From Polynucleobacter antarcticus (GTDB taxonomy: Bacteria; Pseudomonadota; Gammaproteobacteria; Burkholderiales; Burkholderiaceae): 64,000 nt of DNA. Shown piece by piece: positions 53,640-64,000 of this stretch; within the stretch, counting starts at the first letter, position 1; each line of letters starts with the position of its first letter. Below the pieces are notes generated by a model. The model saw nothing but the letters and a program-made list of their open reading frames with translations. It made no database searches and was not told where the DNA came from. The DNA lies in contig NZ_CP028941.1 in assembly GCF_013307245.1 (NCBI RefSeq), forward strand, positions 744,001 through 808,000, in the 5' to 3' direction. The position numbers and the translations under genes are program-made.

Positions 53640-54638
53640 ATGCGCGTCATTGAGATTAAGGAATTTGGTGCACCAGAGATGTTGGTGCCCGCTACGCGTC
53701 CTGATCCGGTAGCTCCGGCTTCTGGTTCGGGTGAGATTTTGATTAAAGTAGCTGCTGCAGGCATTAATCGCCCAGACGTTTTACAACGTAAAGGCTTTTA
53801 TCCTGTTCCTGCAGGTGCCTCGGATATTCCGGGTCTTGAAGTGGCTGGTGAAATTATTGGCGGTGACTTAGCGCATGCAGATAATGTCTTTGGCCTTCAG
53901 TTAGGTGACAAAGTATGTGCGCTGGTGCAGGGTGGTGGTTATGCGCAATTCTGTACCGCACCTGTTGCCCAATGCCTTCCCTACCCAAAAGGGTTTACCG
54001 ATCAAGAAGCTGCTGCACTGCCTGAGACTTTCTTCACCGTGTGGAGTAATGTCTTCATGCGGGGTGAGCTGGCTGAAGGCGAAACCTTATTGGTACAAGG
54101 CGGATCAAGCGGGATTGGAGTAACAGCTATTTTGATTGCTAAGGCCTTAGGACACAAAGTGTTTGTGACTGCAGGTACTGATGAGAAATGCGTTGCCTGT
54201 ATTCAGTTGGGTGCTGACTTAGCAATTAACTATAAAACCCAAGATTTTGTGGAAGAAGTAAAGAAGGCCACTGACGGTAAGGGTGTCAATGTCATTCTCG
54301 ATATGGTCACAGGTGCTTACGTGCAGCGCGAGATTGATTGCTTAGCTGATGATGGCCGTATTGTGATTATTGCCATCCAAGGTGGCTCTAAGGCAGAAGT
54401 GAGTACGAATCAAATTTTGCGTCGTCGCTTAACGATCACCGGATCTACCTTACGTCCTCGCCCTATTTCTTTTAAGAAGCAAATTGCACAGCAGTTGCAT
54501 ACGCGCATTTGGCCATTGTTGAATGCGGGCAAGCTAAAACCCGTAATTTATAAAACGTTTACCTTAGAACACGCTGCAGATGCCCATAGTCTGATGGAAT
54601 CTTCTGAGCATGTAGGTAAGATTGTTCTCACTGTTTAA
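53640..54638 (+). CDS. NAD(P)H:quinone oxidoreductase (zinc-free MDR family)
   Basis: The 332-residue protein is a medium-chain reductase: the N-terminal GroES-like domain with GINRPDVLQRKGFYPVP, and the NADPH-binding LLVQGGSSGIGVTAILIAKALG (residues 150-172). The structural-zinc Cys set is missing, so it is a quinone reductase (QOR/PIG3-type). PIG3-type motifs RPDVLQRKG are clear. It lies between pnp and tpiA, as in many betaproteobacteria. Confidence 0.9.
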   Translation: MRVIEIKEFGAPEMLVPATRPDPVAPASGSGEILIKVAAAGINRPDVLQRKGFYPVPAGASDIPGLEVAGEIIGGDLAHADNVFGLQLGDKVCALVQGGGYAQFCTAPVAQCLPYPKGFTDQEAAALPETFFTVWSNVFMRGELAEGETLLVQGGSSGIGVTAILIAKALGHKVFVTAGTDEKCVACIQLGADLAINYKTQDFVEEVKKATDGKGVNVILDMVTGAYVQREIDCLADDGRIVIIAIQGGSKAEVSTNQILRRRLTITGSTLRPRPISFKKQIAQQLHTRIWPLLNAGKLKPVIYKTFTLEHAADAHSLMESSEHVGKIVLTV

Positions 54639-54659
54639 GTATTGAGTATTGAGTTAGCT

Positions 54660-55418
54660 ATGCGCCCCCTCATTGTTATCGGTAACTGGAAAATGAACGG
54701 CAGTCTTGCGAGTAATGCGAGTTGGATTAAAACGGTTTGTCGTGGCATGGAGCAGGGTATGCCTGCTGGCCGTCAGTATTCAGTATGTGTACCAGCGCCG
54801 TATTTGTCGCAGTGTCATGGGCTCATTCAGGAATGCTCTTTGGCGTTTATGAGTTTGGGTGCGCAAGACGTCTCGGCTTACACCGCCGGTGCTTATACCG
54901 GAGAGATTTCTGCTGCCATGCTCAAAGAATTAGGCTGTACTTATGTCATTGTGGGGCATTCTGAGCGCCGACAGTTTCATCATGAAAGTGATGGACTGGT
55001 GGCTGAAAAAGCTTTGCAAGTCCTCGATAATGGGATGACTCCGGTGATTTGCGTTGGAGAATCTGCTGATGAGCGAAATTCCGGGCGTGAAATTGAAGTA
55101 GTGCGAGGTCAGATTTCCAAGCAGGTGGCTGTTTTGCAGGATCGTTTGGCAGATTGCTTAATTGCCTATGAGCCTGTTTGGGCTATTGGAACTGGTAAGT
55201 TTGCTAGTGCTCAAGTTGCACAGGATATGCATCGGGCTATCCGCCTTCAATTGGCGGAATTTGATGAAGATGTAGCTTCTCATGTGGGAATTTTATATGG
55301 CGGCAGTGTCAAACCCGACAATGCTGTTGAATTGTTTGCGATGCCAGACATTGACGGCGGATTGATTGGGGGCGCTTCATTGAACCCACAAGATTTCTTA
55401 GCGATTTGTCAGGCTTAG
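54660..55418 (+). CDS. tpiA: Triosephosphate isomerase
   Basis: From the ATG at 54660 the 252-residue protein has VIGNWKMNGS (active-site Asn and Lys), IVGHSERRQFH (His), IAYEPVWAIGTG (catalytic Glu) and YGGSVKPDN for the phosphate loop. It interconverts dihydroxyacetone phosphate and glyceraldehyde 3-phosphate. A frame from TTG at 54642 adds six residues without family support. secG follows after 22 bases. Confidence 0.96.
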   Translation: MRPLIVIGNWKMNGSLASNASWIKTVCRGMEQGMPAGRQYSVCVPAPYLSQCHGLIQECSLAFMSLGAQDVSAYTAGAYTGEISAAMLKELGCTYVIVGHSERRQFHHESDGLVAEKALQVLDNGMTPVICVGESADERNSGREIEVVRGQISKQVAVLQDRLADCLIAYEPVWAIGTGKFASAQVAQDMHRAIRLQLAEFDEDVASHVGILYGGSVKPDNAVELFAMPDIDGGLIGGASLNPQDFLAICQA

Positions 55419-55440
55419 ATTTTTTATTGGGAGATAAACC

Positions 55441-55788
55441 ATGGAATGGTTGAAGACGTTATTAATCGTGTTGCAGATCATCTCTGCTTTAGCGGTCATT
55501 TTGCTGGTATTGCTGCAGCAAGGTAAGGGCGCTGATATGGGGGCGGCATTTGGTTCTGGTTCGTCCGGAAGCCTCTTTGGCTCTAGTGGCTCTGCCAACT
55601 TCCTTTCTCATGCAACCGCAGTATTTGCGGTGGTCTTTTTTGTTTGCACTTTGGGCATTACCTGGCTAAGCAATAAAAAGGAAGTCAGTCCTGGTGTTTT
55701 ATCAGGAACCGTTGCCCCAGTAGCAGCCCCTTCAGTGGCGCCTGTTGCTCCGGTTCAGGATCCGACTAAACCCGCTGTTCCAAGGTAA
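55441..55788 (+). CDS. secG: Preprotein translocase subunit SecG
   Basis: The 115-residue protein has two membrane helices (residues 4-22 and 53-73) with the SecG middle loop LQQGKGADMGAAFGSGSSGS. The C-terminal 35 residues are Ala/Pro/Val-rich and not conserved. It sits in the inner membrane with SecYE. GGGAG lies 7 bases before the ATG. Confidence 0.94.
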   Translation: MEWLKTLLIVLQIISALAVILLVLLQQGKGADMGAAFGSGSSGSLFGSSGSANFLSHATAVFAVVFFVCTLGITWLSNKKEVSPGVLSGTVAPVAAPSVAPVAPVQDPTKPAVPR

Positions 55789-55841
55789 AAAATAGGCTTT
55801 TAAGTGTTGCAATGCAGTAGAATTGACAAGTTTTGCAAGAT

Positions 55842-55926
55842 GCCGACGTGGTGAAATTGGTAGACACGCTATCTTGAGGGGGTAGTGGCTTAGGCTGTGC
55901 GAGTTCGAGTCTCGCCGTCGGCACCA
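55842..55926 (+). tRNA. tRNA-Leu (anticodon GAG)
   Basis: The 85 bases fold as a class II tRNA: acceptor GCCGACG/CGTCGGC, D arm with GAAATTGGTAGACAC, anticodon stem CTATC/GGTAG with loop TTGAGGG (anticodon GAG), a long variable arm TGGCTTAGGCTG, T arm GTTCGAGTC and encoded CCA. It reads CUU/CUC Leu codons. It lies between secG and nuoA. Confidence 0.97.
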
Positions 55927-56033
55927 AACTGCAGGAATTGTAGGGTTAATGCTTTAAATCAAGGCTTTATTTGCTGTAATGGTTGATAATTTTTACTTCT
56001 TAGGATTTTCTAGACGTATCGCTCAGGACTATT

Positions 56034-56393
56034 TTGGATCTCGCTAATTACCTTCCCGTTCTACTTTTTATCCTTGTGGGTATCGGGATTGGCATTGCGC
56101 CTGTATTGCTAGGAAAGGCGCTTGCTCCTTCAAAGCCGGATGCTGAAAAGATTTCTCCATTCGAATGTGGTTTTGAAGCATTCGAAGATGCGCGGATGAA
56201 GTTTGACGTCCGCTATTACTTGGTTGCCATCCTTTTTATCCTTTTTGACCTTGAAACTGCTTTTTTATTTCCTTGGGGCGTAGCTCTGCGTGAAATAGGT
56301 TGGTTTGGTTATGCCTCCATGGTGGTGTTCCTCCTGGTATTTGTTGCAGGTTTTGTGTACATCTGGAAAAAGGGCGCCCTTGACTGGGAATAA
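56034..56393 (+). CDS. nuoA: NADH-quinone oxidoreductase subunit A
   Basis: The 119-residue protein has three membrane helices and the NuoA signature [29 protein letters not shown] loop (residues 42-66; quinone-site loop) and [12 protein letters not shown]. The start is TTG with AGGA 9 bases upstream. It is the first gene of the complex I operon, which continues past the window. Confidence 0.95.
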
Positions 56394-56398
56394 TTACT

Positions 56399-56881
56399 AT
56401 GGCACTTGAAGGCGTACTTAAAGAAGGATTTGTGACCACCACTGCGGATCAGTTGATTAACTGGACGCGTAATGGTTCTTTATGGCCCATGACGTTTGGC
56501 CTTGCCTGCTGTGCCGTCGAAATGATGCATGCAGGCGCATCCCGTTATGACTTAGATCGCTTTGGTGTAGTCTTTCGCCCATCACCTCGTCAATCAGATT
56601 TGATGATTGTGGCCGGTACTTTATGTAACAAGATGGCTCCAGCACTTCGCAAGGTGTACGACCAAATGCCCGAGCCTCGCTGGGTGATCTCTATGGGCTC
56701 TTGTGCCAATGGCGGCGGTTATTACCATAATTCGTATTCAGTAGTTCGTGGTTGCGATCGTATCGTGCCCGTCGATATTTACGTTCCAGGTTGCCCGCCG
56801 ACTGCAGAAGCCTTGATTTACGGAATTATTCAGCTGCAGTCAAAAATTGCACGTACTAGTACGATTGCGCGCAAAGCCTAA
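56399..56881 (+). CDS. nuoB: NADH-quinone oxidoreductase subunit B
   Basis: The 160-residue protein carries the N2 cluster ligands: the tandem Cys in [11 protein letters not shown], Cys in [12 protein letters not shown], and Cys in [11 protein letters not shown], as well as [10 protein letters not shown]. Cluster N2 passes electrons to quinone. It is cytoplasmic-side and sits against NuoD and NuoH. Confidence 0.96.
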
Positions 56882-56884
56882 GCC

Positions 56885-57484
56885 ATGTCAGATCGTTTAG
56901 TTCAGCTTTCAGCCAATTTAGAAAAAGTCTTAGGTAAGCGTCTGCATTCCGTTCAGACAGCTTTAGGTGAAGTAACTATTGTTATTCATGCTGAGACTTA
57001 TTTTGAATCCGCTATGTTGTTGCGCGATGATCCCTCATTAGCGTTTGAGCAATTGATTGATTTGTGTGGCGTAGATTATTTAGATTTTAAAGATGGTCAG
57101 TGGGGTGGTCAGCGCTTTGCGGTGGTTTCCCATTTGTTGTCATTGGCACATAACTGGCGTCTGCGTGTGCGCGTATTTGCAGCAGAAGATACGTATCCTC
57201 TGGTGGCATCTGTCACTCCAGTCTGGGCTGTTGCGAATTGGTTTGAGCGCGAGGCATTTGACCTCTACGGTATTTTGTTTGACGGTCACGATGACTTGCG
57301 TCGTATCTTGACGGATTACGGTTTCATTGGCCATCCATTTAGAAAAGATTTCCCGATCTCTGGCAATGTAGAAATGCGTTATGACCCTGAGTTAAAGCGC
57401 GTTGTCTATCAGCCTGTCACCATCGAAGCCCGTGAGATTACGCCGCGCGTTGTTCGCGAAGAGCAATACGGAGGCCCGGTTTAA
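56885..57484 (+). CDS. nuoC: NADH-quinone oxidoreductase subunit C
   Basis: The 199-residue protein is the 30-kDa subunit: [29 protein letters not shown] and [12 protein letters not shown] (residues about 118-158), the family signature. It is peripheral and separate from NuoD here, unlike the fused NuoCD of E. coli. Confidence 0.96.
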   Translation: MSDRLVQLSANLEKVLGKRLHSVQTALGEVTIVIHAETYFESAMLLRDDPSLAFEQLIDLCGVDYLDFKDGQWGGQRFAVVSHLLSLAHNWRLRVRVFAAEDTYPLVASVTPVWAVANWFEREAFDLYGILFDGHDDLRRILTDYGFIGHPFRKDFPISGNVEMRYDPELKRVVYQPVTIEAREITPRVVREEQYGGPV

Positions 57485-57487
57485 GCC

Positions 57488-58741
57488 ATGGCACAAATTA
57501 AGAACTACACCCTCAATTTTGGACCTCAACATCCGGCAGCGCACGGCGTTCTTCGCCTAGTACTTGAGCTAGATGGTGAGGTGATTCAGCGTGCTGATCC
57601 GCATATCGGTTTATTGCATCGTGCTACTGAAAAATTAGCCGAGACCCGCACTTGGATTCAGAACGTTCCTTACATGGATCGTTTGGACTATGTCTCGATG
57701 ATGGCCAACGAGCATGCCTATGTAATGGCGATTGAGAAATTGCTGCAGGTCGATGTGCCTTTGCGTGCCCAGTACATCCGTGTGATGTTTGATGAGTTAA
57801 CACGTTTATTGAATCACTTGTTGTGGATTGGCTGTCATGGTTTAGACGTCGGTGCGATGGCAGTGTTCTTATACGCCTTCCGTGACCGTGAAGATATTTT
57901 CGATATGTACGAAGCGGTTTCGGGTGCTCGTATGCATGCTGCTTACTATCGTCCAGGTGGCGTGTATCGCGATCTGCCTTCACAGATGGCTCAGTTTTCT
58001 CAGAACAAGATTCGCAGTGCTGCTGCAATCCAGCGCTTGAACGACACCCGCAGCGGCACCTTATTAGATTTTATTGAATCCTTTGCCGGGCGTTTTGATG
58101 GCAATGTGGATGAGTATTGCAATCTGTTGACAGATAATCGAATTTGGAAACAGCGTTTAGTAGGTATTGGTGTAGTGAGCCCCGAGCGCGCATTGCAACT
58201 GGGCTTCACAGGTCCGATGCTGCGTGGTTCCGGAATCGAGTGGGACCTGCGTAAGAAGCAGCCCTACGAAACTTACGACAAGCTTGATTTTGATATTCCT
58301 GTTGGTGTGAATGGCGATTCCTATGATCGTTACTTAGTGCGCATGGAAGAGATGCGTCAATCCAATCGCATTATTAAGCAGTGTGTTGCATGGCTCAAAG
58401 CAAATGATGGTCCCGTGATGAGTGATAACCATAAAGTATCTCCACCTAGCCGTGTAGATATGAAAACCAATATGGAAGAGTTAATTCATCATTTCAAACT
58501 CTTTACTGAAGGTATTCATGTGCCAAATGGTGAGGCTTACTCCGCTGTTGAGCATCCCAAGGGCGAGTTCGGAATTTATTTAATTTCTGATGGCGCCAAT
58601 AAGCCTTATCGCTTAAAAATTCGTGCTCCAGGCTTTGTACATCTTTCCGCTATGGATGAAATGTCCCGTGGCCATATGTTGGCTGATGCCGTAACTATTA
58701 TTGGTACCCAAGATATTGTGTTTGGGGAGATTGACCGCTAA
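57488..58741 (+). CDS. nuoD: NADH-quinone oxidoreductase subunit D
   Basis: The 417-residue protein is the 49-kDa subunit: [21 protein letters not shown] (the His loop near quinone), [16 protein letters not shown], and the C-terminal [18 protein letters not shown]. With NuoB and NuoH it forms the quinone-binding site. The length is standard. Confidence 0.97.
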   Translation: MAQIKNYTLNFGPQHPAAHGVLRLVLELDGEVIQRADPHIGLLHRATEKLAETRTWIQNVPYMDRLDYVSMMANEHAYVMAIEKLLQVDVPLRAQYIRVMFDELTRLLNHLLWIGCHGLDVGAMAVFLYAFRDREDIFDMYEAVSGARMHAAYYRPGGVYRDLPSQMAQFSQNKIRSAAAIQRLNDTRSGTLLDFIESFAGRFDGNVDEYCNLLTDNRIWKQRLVGIGVVSPERALQLGFTGPMLRGSGIEWDLRKKQPYETYDKLDFDIPVGVNGDSYDRYLVRMEEMRQSNRIIKQCVAWLKANDGPVMSDNHKVSPPSRVDMKTNMEELIHHFKLFTEGIHVPNGEAYSAVEHPKGEFGIYLISDGANKPYRLKIRAPGFVHLSAMDEMSRGHMLADAVTIIGTQDIVFGEIDR

Positions 58742-58764
58742 TACAGCGTGATATAGAACGATTC

Positions 58765-59271
58765 ATGACTACTACTATTTCATTCTCCGATAAAACCATG
58801 GTTGATATTGCACGCAATATTGCTAAATATCCACCTGAGCATAAGCAGTCCGCAGTGATGGCCTGTTTAATTGCCGCTCAAACTGAATTAGGTTGGGTTT
58901 CTCCCGAAGTGATCGAGACGGTTGCCCAAATTCTTGAGATGCCAACGATCGCGGTAGATGAAGTCGCCACTTTTTATAATATGTATGACACCAAGCAGAT
59001 TGGTAAATATAAGTTAGTTATTTGCACTAATCTGCCATGCCAGTTAAAGCATGGTGAAACAGCAGCTAACCACCTAAAAGAAACTTTAGGTATTAGCTAT
59101 AACGAGACCACGCCTTGTGGCACCTTTACCCTCAAGGAGGGTGAGTGCATGGGGGCTTGTGGGGACTCTCCCGTGTTGTTAGTGAATAACAAGCGTATGT
59201 GTAGTTTCATGAGTAATGAAAAGATTGATGTGCTGTTGAATGAGCTTCGTGCAGAAGGAAAAGCCACATGA
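58765..59271 (+). CDS. nuoE: NADH-quinone oxidoreductase subunit E
   Basis: The 168-residue protein has a thioredoxin-like [2Fe-2S] domain with CTNLPC and, after about 36 residues, ECMGACG, the ligands of cluster N1a. It starts with a helical domain ([21 protein letters not shown]). It overlaps nuoF by 4 bases. Confidence 0.96.
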   Translation: MTTTISFSDKTMVDIARNIAKYPPEHKQSAVMACLIAAQTELGWVSPEVIETVAQILEMPTIAVDEVATFYNMYDTKQIGKYKLVICTNLPCQLKHGETAANHLKETLGISYNETTPCGTFTLKEGECMGACGDSPVLLVNNKRMCSFMSNEKIDVLLNELRAEGKAT

Positions 59272-60566
59272 GCAGTCTGCACGATAGACACATAAAGCCT
59301 TTGATTCTTGCGGGACTGAATGGTGATAACTGGCGCTTAAAAGATTATGTGAGTCGCGGTGGTTATCAACAACTGCGCCGCATCATTGAAGAAAAAATAG
59401 CCCCGGATGCGATCATTGCGGAGTTAAAAGCGTCTTCATTGCGGGGTCGCGGTGGTGCAGGCTTCCCAACTGGGTTGAAGTGGAGTTTCATGCCACGCCA
59501 GTTCCCAGGTCAAAAGTATTTAGTCTGTAATAGTGATGAGGGTGAGCCCGGCACATTTAAAGACCGCGACATCATGCGTTACAACCCCCATGCTTTGATT
59601 GAGGGCATGATTATTGGTGCCTACACTATGGGCATTTCGGTAGGCTACAACTACATTCACGGTGAGATTTGGCAAGAGTATCTTCGTTTTGAAGAAGCTC
59701 TGGAAGAGGCTCGCGCTGCTGGTTTCTTAGGTGACAAAATCTTAGGTAGTGAGTTTAATTTTCAGCTACACGCATCACCAGGGTGGGGCGCTTATATTTG
59801 CGGTGAAGAAACTGCACTCTTAGAATCGCTTGAGGGTAAAAAAGGGCAGCCCCGCTTTAAGCCGCCGTTTCCAGCCAGTTTTGGTCTGTACGGTAAGCCG
59901 ACAACTATTAACAACACAGAAACATTTGCAGCCGTGCCCTTCATCATGGCGATTGGTGGACAGGCCTATTTAGAGTTGGGTAAGCCCAATAATGGCGGTA
60001 CCAAGATTTTCTCAGTCTCGGGTGATGTAGTTCATCCAGGTAATTATGAGGTTCCATTGGGTACGCCCTTTGCTGAACTGCTAAAACTGGCTGGTGGAAT
60101 GCGTGATGGTATTGCTCTTAAAGCCGTTATTCCTGGCGGCTCTTCAGCCCCTGTTGTTCCTGGTGCGCAAATGATGGATGTCACCATGGATTACGACGGT
60201 ATTGCAAAAGCAGGTTCCATGTTGGGTTCTGGCGCAGTGATCGTCATGAATGAGACCCGTTGCATGGTGCGTGCTTTAGAGCGCTTATCTTATTTCTATC
60301 ACGAAGAATCTTGTGGTCAGTGCACCCCATGTCGTGAGGGTACGGGTTGGTTATGGCGGATTGTGCATCGTATTGAACATGGTCAGGGACGTCCTGAAGA
60401 TTTAGATTTATTAAATGACGTAGCAGCCAATATTCAGGGTCGCACTATTTGCGCCTTAGGTGACGCAGCGGCAATGCCAGTACGTGGCATGTTGAAGCAC
60501 TATATGGATGAATTTGCGTATCACGTAGAACATAAGCGCTGCTTAGATTCTGCACAACCTTTATAA
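59268..60566 (+). CDS. nuoF: NADH-quinone oxidoreductase subunit F
   Basis: The 432-residue protein has the NADH-binding [17 protein letters not shown], the FMN-binding [16 protein letters not shown], and the [4Fe-4S] N3 ligands in [11 protein letters not shown] with a fourth Cys in TICALGD. It accepts electrons from NADH. Confidence 0.97.
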   Translation: MSSLHDRHIKPLILAGLNGDNWRLKDYVSRGGYQQLRRIIEEKIAPDAIIAELKASSLRGRGGAGFPTGLKWSFMPRQFPGQKYLVCNSDEGEPGTFKDRDIMRYNPHALIEGMIIGAYTMGISVGYNYIHGEIWQEYLRFEEALEEARAAGFLGDKILGSEFNFQLHASPGWGAYICGEETALLESLEGKKGQPRFKPPFPASFGLYGKPTTINNTETFAAVPFIMAIGGQAYLELGKPNNGGTKIFSVSGDVVHPGNYEVPLGTPFAELLKLAGGMRDGIALKAVIPGGSSAPVVPGAQMMDVTMDYDGIAKAGSMLGSGAVIVMNETRCMVRALERLSYFYHEESCGQCTPCREGTGWLWRIVHRIEHGQGRPEDLDLLNDVAANIQGRTICALGDAAAMPVRGMLKHYMDEFAYHVEHKRCLDSAQPL

Positions 60567-60593
60567 AAGATATTGAGTACGGGATAGCTGACA

Positions 60594-62918
60594 GTGAGCA
60601 TGGTTGAAATCGAATTAGATGGCAAGGTAGTTGAAGTTCCGCAAGGTTCGATGGTGATGCACGCCGCCAATAAACTCGGTACGTATATTCCTCACTTTTG
60701 CTATCACAAGAAATTATCGATTGCTGCTAACTGCCGTATGTGTTTAGTTGAGGTAGAGAAGGCGCCTAAGCCATTACCTGCTTGTGCAACGCCAGCTACC
60801 CAAGGCATGAAAGTATTTACGCATTCTGCTAAGGCTTTAGAGGCTCAGCGTTCCGTCATGGAGTTTTTGCTGATTAATCACCCATTAGATTGCCCGATTT
60901 GCGATCAAGGTGGTGAGTGCCAATTACAAGATTTAGCTGTAGGCTATGGAAAATCCGCTTCACGCTACGAGGAAGAGAAGCGGGTTGTCTTTCATAAGAA
61001 TGTAGGACCACTCATTTCTATGCAAGAGATGTCCCGCTGTATTCATTGCACGCGTTGCGTTCGTTTTGGCCAAGAAGTCGCTGGCGTGATGGAATTGGGC
61101 ATGGTTAACCGTGGTGAGCATTCTGAAATTACTACCTTCTCAGGTCAAACCATTGATTCAGAGTTGTCCGGCAACATGATTGATATCTGCCCTGTAGGCG
61201 CTTTGACCAGTAAGCCTTTCCGCTACGCTGCGCGTACTTGGGAATTGGGCCGCAAACGCTCAGTCAGCCCACACGATAGTTTGGGTGCAAATACTACGGT
61301 TCAAACTAAAGCTAACAAAGTCATGCGTGTGGTGGCTTTGGAAAATGAAGCGATCAACGATTGCTGGATTAGTGACCGTGATCGTTTTGCTTATGAAGGC
61401 TTAAATAGCACAGATCGCATCACTAGTCCTATGGTGAAGCAGGGTGGTCAGTGGCTTGAGACTGATTGGGAGTCCGCTATGAATTATGTAGCGCATTCTC
61501 TTACTACTATTGCTGCAGAAAGTGGACCGGAGTCCATTGCAGCACTTGCCCATCCTATTTCTAGTGCAGAAGAATTGCATCTACTGCAAAAATTGATTCG
61601 TGGCTTGGGATCTAGCCAAGTGGATACCCGTCTGCGTCAAATAGATGTGAAGGGCGCTGCCTCAGCTCCTTGGTTAGGTATGCCTATTGCTCAATTAAGT
61701 GAGCTCGATCGTGCCCTCGTGATTGGCAGCTTCTTACGTAAGGATCAGCCACTGATTGCTGCGCGTTTGCGTACTGCTACTAAACGCGGTCTTCAAGTCC
61801 ATCGGATTGATGCGGGTGGTGATGACTGGCTCATATTAAATGCGATCAGTGTGAAAACGGTTCCGAGTGCTTGGGTAAACGCCCTGGCTGAAGTTGCTTC
61901 TGCAGTTGCCAAAGCAAAGTCTGCTTCATTGCCTGCAGGCGTAACGGTGAACACTATTTCTTCAGTAGCGCAAGCGATTGCTGATAGCCTACTTTCCGGA
62001 CAATCCACAGCAGTGCTTCTGGGTTCAGCTGCGCAAGCGCATCCACAGGCTTCTAGCTTGCATGCCTTGGCGCAATTCATTGCCGCTCAAACAGGCGCTA
62101 CCTTGGGCTTTTTACCGGTTGGCGGAAATGCAGTAGGTGCGAGTCTTGTAAAAGCCAATGGTGCTGGTGTTGAATCCGTGCTGTCTGGTGAGCGCCGCGC
62201 TGTATTGTTAATGAACATCGAACCAGATGCCGATTTACCGAATCCTGCACTAGCCCGTGCTGCATTGGCTAAAGCTAATACGGTGATTGCTTTAAGTGCT
62301 TATAAGAGTGCTGATCTCTTAGAAGTGGCAGATGTGATTTTGCCCATTACTCCTTTTACCGAGACAGTGTCGACTTTTGTGAATGCAGAAGGCTTTGCAC
62401 AAACGATTCAGCCCGCTGTAAAACCTTTAGGTGATGCTCGTCCTGCCTGGAAAGTGATTCGTGCACTGGGTAGTTTATTAAATCTTGACGGCTTCTTATT
62501 CAATATGCCCGAAGAAGTATTGGCCGATGCACTAGCTGAAGATTGCTCTTCGCTTCTCAACAACCAAAGTTCAGCACCTATTACGATCGCTGCAGGTAGT
62601 GCGGCAACCGATGGTTTGGAGCGTATATCTGATGTCACTATCTATAGCGGTGATCCGATTGTTCGTCGTGCGCCTGCTTTGCAATTAACGCGGGATGCTA
62701 AGCGCGGCAATCACGCTGGCTTAGGCCAAGCGCTTTTTGCTCAGCTAGGCCTGAAAGAGGGTGACGCGGTACAAGTCAGCCAAGGAAGTCAGTCTGTTAC
62801 TTTGCCTGCGAGCCTAGAGATGAATTTAGCGGCAGGCGCTGTCAGAATTTCTGCTGGAACTTTGGCTAGCGGGCAATTAGGATCAATGTTTGGTCCTATT
62901 TCAGTGATGAGAGCATAG
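60594..62918 (+). CDS. nuoG: NADH-quinone oxidoreductase subunit G
   Basis: The 774-residue protein has an N-terminal [2Fe-2S] domain ([19 protein letters not shown]), the HxxxCxxCxxxxxC site ([18 protein letters not shown]), a [4Fe-4S] site ([17 protein letters not shown] with [10 protein letters not shown]), and a molybdopterin-oxidoreductase-like domain without the cofactor function. It links NuoEF to the rest of the chain. The start is GTG. Confidence 0.96.
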   Translation: MSMVEIELDGKVVEVPQGSMVMHAANKLGTYIPHFCYHKKLSIAANCRMCLVEVEKAPKPLPACATPATQGMKVFTHSAKALEAQRSVMEFLLINHPLDCPICDQGGECQLQDLAVGYGKSASRYEEEKRVVFHKNVGPLISMQEMSRCIHCTRCVRFGQEVAGVMELGMVNRGEHSEITTFSGQTIDSELSGNMIDICPVGALTSKPFRYAARTWELGRKRSVSPHDSLGANTTVQTKANKVMRVVALENEAINDCWISDRDRFAYEGLNSTDRITSPMVKQGGQWLETDWESAMNYVAHSLTTIAAESGPESIAALAHPISSAEELHLLQKLIRGLGSSQVDTRLRQIDVKGAASAPWLGMPIAQLSELDRALVIGSFLRKDQPLIAARLRTATKRGLQVHRIDAGGDDWLILNAISVKTVPSAWVNALAEVASAVAKAKSASLPAGVTVNTISSVAQAIADSLLSGQSTAVLLGSAAQAHPQASSLHALAQFIAAQTGATLGFLPVGGNAVGASLVKANGAGVESVLSGERRAVLLMNIEPDADLPNPALARAALAKANTVIALSAYKSADLLEVADVILPITPFTETVSTFVNAEGFAQTIQPAVKPLGDARPAWKVIRALGSLLNLDGFLFNMPEEVLADALAEDCSSLLNNQSSAPITIAAGSAATDGLERISDVTIYSGDPIVRRAPALQLTRDAKRGNHAGLGQALFAQLGLKEGDAVQVSQGSQSVTLPASLEMNLAAGAVRISAGTLASGQLGSMFGPISVMRA

Positions 62919-62926
62919 AGAGCAGA

Positions 62927-63999
62927 GTGGATCAGTTCTTGAACGTCATCACTACCCAAGGCGAGGCTATTTTTGGTGTGCTATGGCCTGTCGTATGGGC
63001 ACTCATTCGTATTATTGTGATCGTATTGCCCTTGTTTGCCTGCGTTGCCTATATGACTCTGTGGGAAAGAAAGCTGATCGGTTGGATGCATATTCGTATT
63101 GGCCCCAATCGCGTTGGTCCGCTAGGACTACTCCAGCCTATTGCTGATGCATTGAAGCTCTTGATGAAGGAGATTATTTCTCCGGCGCGATCAAGTAAGG
63201 CGCTATTTATTATTGCCCCTGTGATGGTGATCATGCCCGCGTTTGCAGCATGGGCCGTAATTCCTTTTCAGGCAAAGATGGTGCTGGCAGATATCAATGC
63301 TGGACTGCTCTATGTGATGGCCATCTCCTCCATGGGTGTGTACGGCATCATTCTTGCTGGCTGGGCATCGAATTCAAAATACCCGTTCTTGGGTGCCATG
63401 CGTGCTTCTGCACAAATGATCTCTTATGAAATCGCCATGGGCTTTGCTTTAGTGACAGTGTTGTTGACATCGGGTTCACTCAATCTCAGCGCTATTGTGG
63501 TCTCGCAAGAGCAAGGCGTTTTTGCTGACATGGGGCTGAACTTTTTGTCATGGAACTGGTTGCCATTATTTCCAATGTTCTTGATCTACTTTATCTCTGG
63601 CGTTGCTGAAACCAATCGTCACCCCTTTGACGTTGTCGAAGGAGAGTCTGAGATTGTTGGCGGTCATATGGTGGAATATTCTGGCATGGCATACGCTATG
63701 TTCTTCCTGGCTGAATATGCCAACATGATCTTAATTGCAGCGCTAGCTTCAACCCTATTCTTAGGCGGCTGGTTACCTATTGTGGATCTGCCGATCTTGC
63801 GGGATATCCCGGGATTCTTCTGGTTGTTTGCCAAGACATTTATCCTTTTATCGTGTGTTATTTGGCTACGTGCGACGTTGCCGCGCTATCGTTACGATCA
63901 AATCATGCGTTTAGGTTGGAAGGTTTTATTCCAATTTGCATTTTTTGGGTGATAGTTGTTGGTGCATGGGTTGTTTCCCCATGGAATATCTGGAAATAA
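62927..63999 (+). CDS. nuoH: NADH-quinone oxidoreductase subunit H, with an apparent one-base frameshift near the 3' end
   Basis: The protein has eight or so helices and the NuoH motifs: [20 protein letters not shown] near residue 45, [10 protein letters not shown], and [20 protein letters not shown]. The direct frame ends at TGA 63950-63952 with FQFAFFG, 341 residues. In the +1-base frame the normal family ending follows: tgc-att-ttt-tgg reads [20 protein letters not shown] and TAA at 63997-63999. One base is missing near 63924-63930 (KVLIP expected). I annotate the whole span; either a sequence error or a true lesion is possible. Confidence 0.9.
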
Positions 64000-64000
64000 G

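Overview
The window looks like a chromosomal segment of a betaproteobacterium of the family Burkholderiaceae, most likely Polynucleobacter or a close relative. I infer this from the moderate-to-low GC content, the protein character of the housekeeping genes, and gene orders typical of that group: gmk-rpoZ-spoT, ilvI-ilvH-ilvC-psd-pssA-leuA, rpsO-pnp-qor-tpiA-secG-tRNA-Leu-nuoA..H, and an RDD/DUF3106/DUF3619/sigma-factor cluster. No search was run, so the genus is an inference.

Region 1, about 1-21.4 kb, is an accessory region. It is crowded with toxin-antitoxin (TA) genes, small hypothetical genes, integrase remnants and one IS30-family element. Apparently intact modules are a RelE/ParE-like toxin with an excisionase-type HTH partner (803-1430), an XRE regulator with an AbiEii-type nucleotidyltransferase (6251-7442), higBA (8699-9290) and vapBC with a third gene (16986-17869). 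Next to them are decayed modules in which individual lesions can be read: an RHH antitoxin with a broken Doc toxin (4842-5352), a mazEF-like pair with at least four lesions (5506-6139), a DUF6933 gene (8116-8615), and a small toxin with a nonsense codon (16567-16854). The same region has two WecA-like phosphoglycosyl transferases, one frameshifted and one intact. Each is accompanied by a tiny paralogous membrane-protein gene that is easy to overlook. A tyrosine recombinase is cut by an early stop. A second recombinase fragment is joined through the IS30 copy to the 3' end of an alkylsulfatase gene, which looks like an IS-mediated deletion scar.

Region 2, about 21.4-40.3 kb, is mostly housekeeping: a CaiB-type CoA-transferase, a crotonase-fold protein, hemW-rdgB-rph, yicC-gmk-rpoZ-spoT, greB facing a tRNA-Arg(ACG), a four-gene Mce/Mla-type lipid transport operon whose permease carries a fused STAS domain, an SDR without the usual YxxxK, a large FtsX-like permease, and the RDD/DUF3106/DUF3619/ECF-sigma cluster.

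Region 3, about 40.3-64 kb, holds branched-chain amino acid synthesis (ilvI, ilvH, ilvC, leuA) interleaved with phosphatidylethanolamine synthesis (psd, pssA). leuA has a Leu-rich leader peptide and an attenuator. A tripartite-efflux-like set (DUF3302, HlyD-type adaptor, outer-membrane factor) follows, then rpsO-pnp-qor-tpiA-secG, tRNA-Leu(GAG), and complex I genes nuoA to nuoH.

Single-nucleotide frameshifts occur even in conserved genes: near the 3' end of nuoH, in one wecA-like gene, in the 18-kb gene, and at an A8 run in the DUF3106 gene. Either the sequence carries a few indel errors or the genome is accumulating pseudogenes. The TA-region lesions, which include several substitutions to stop codons, point to real decay at least there.
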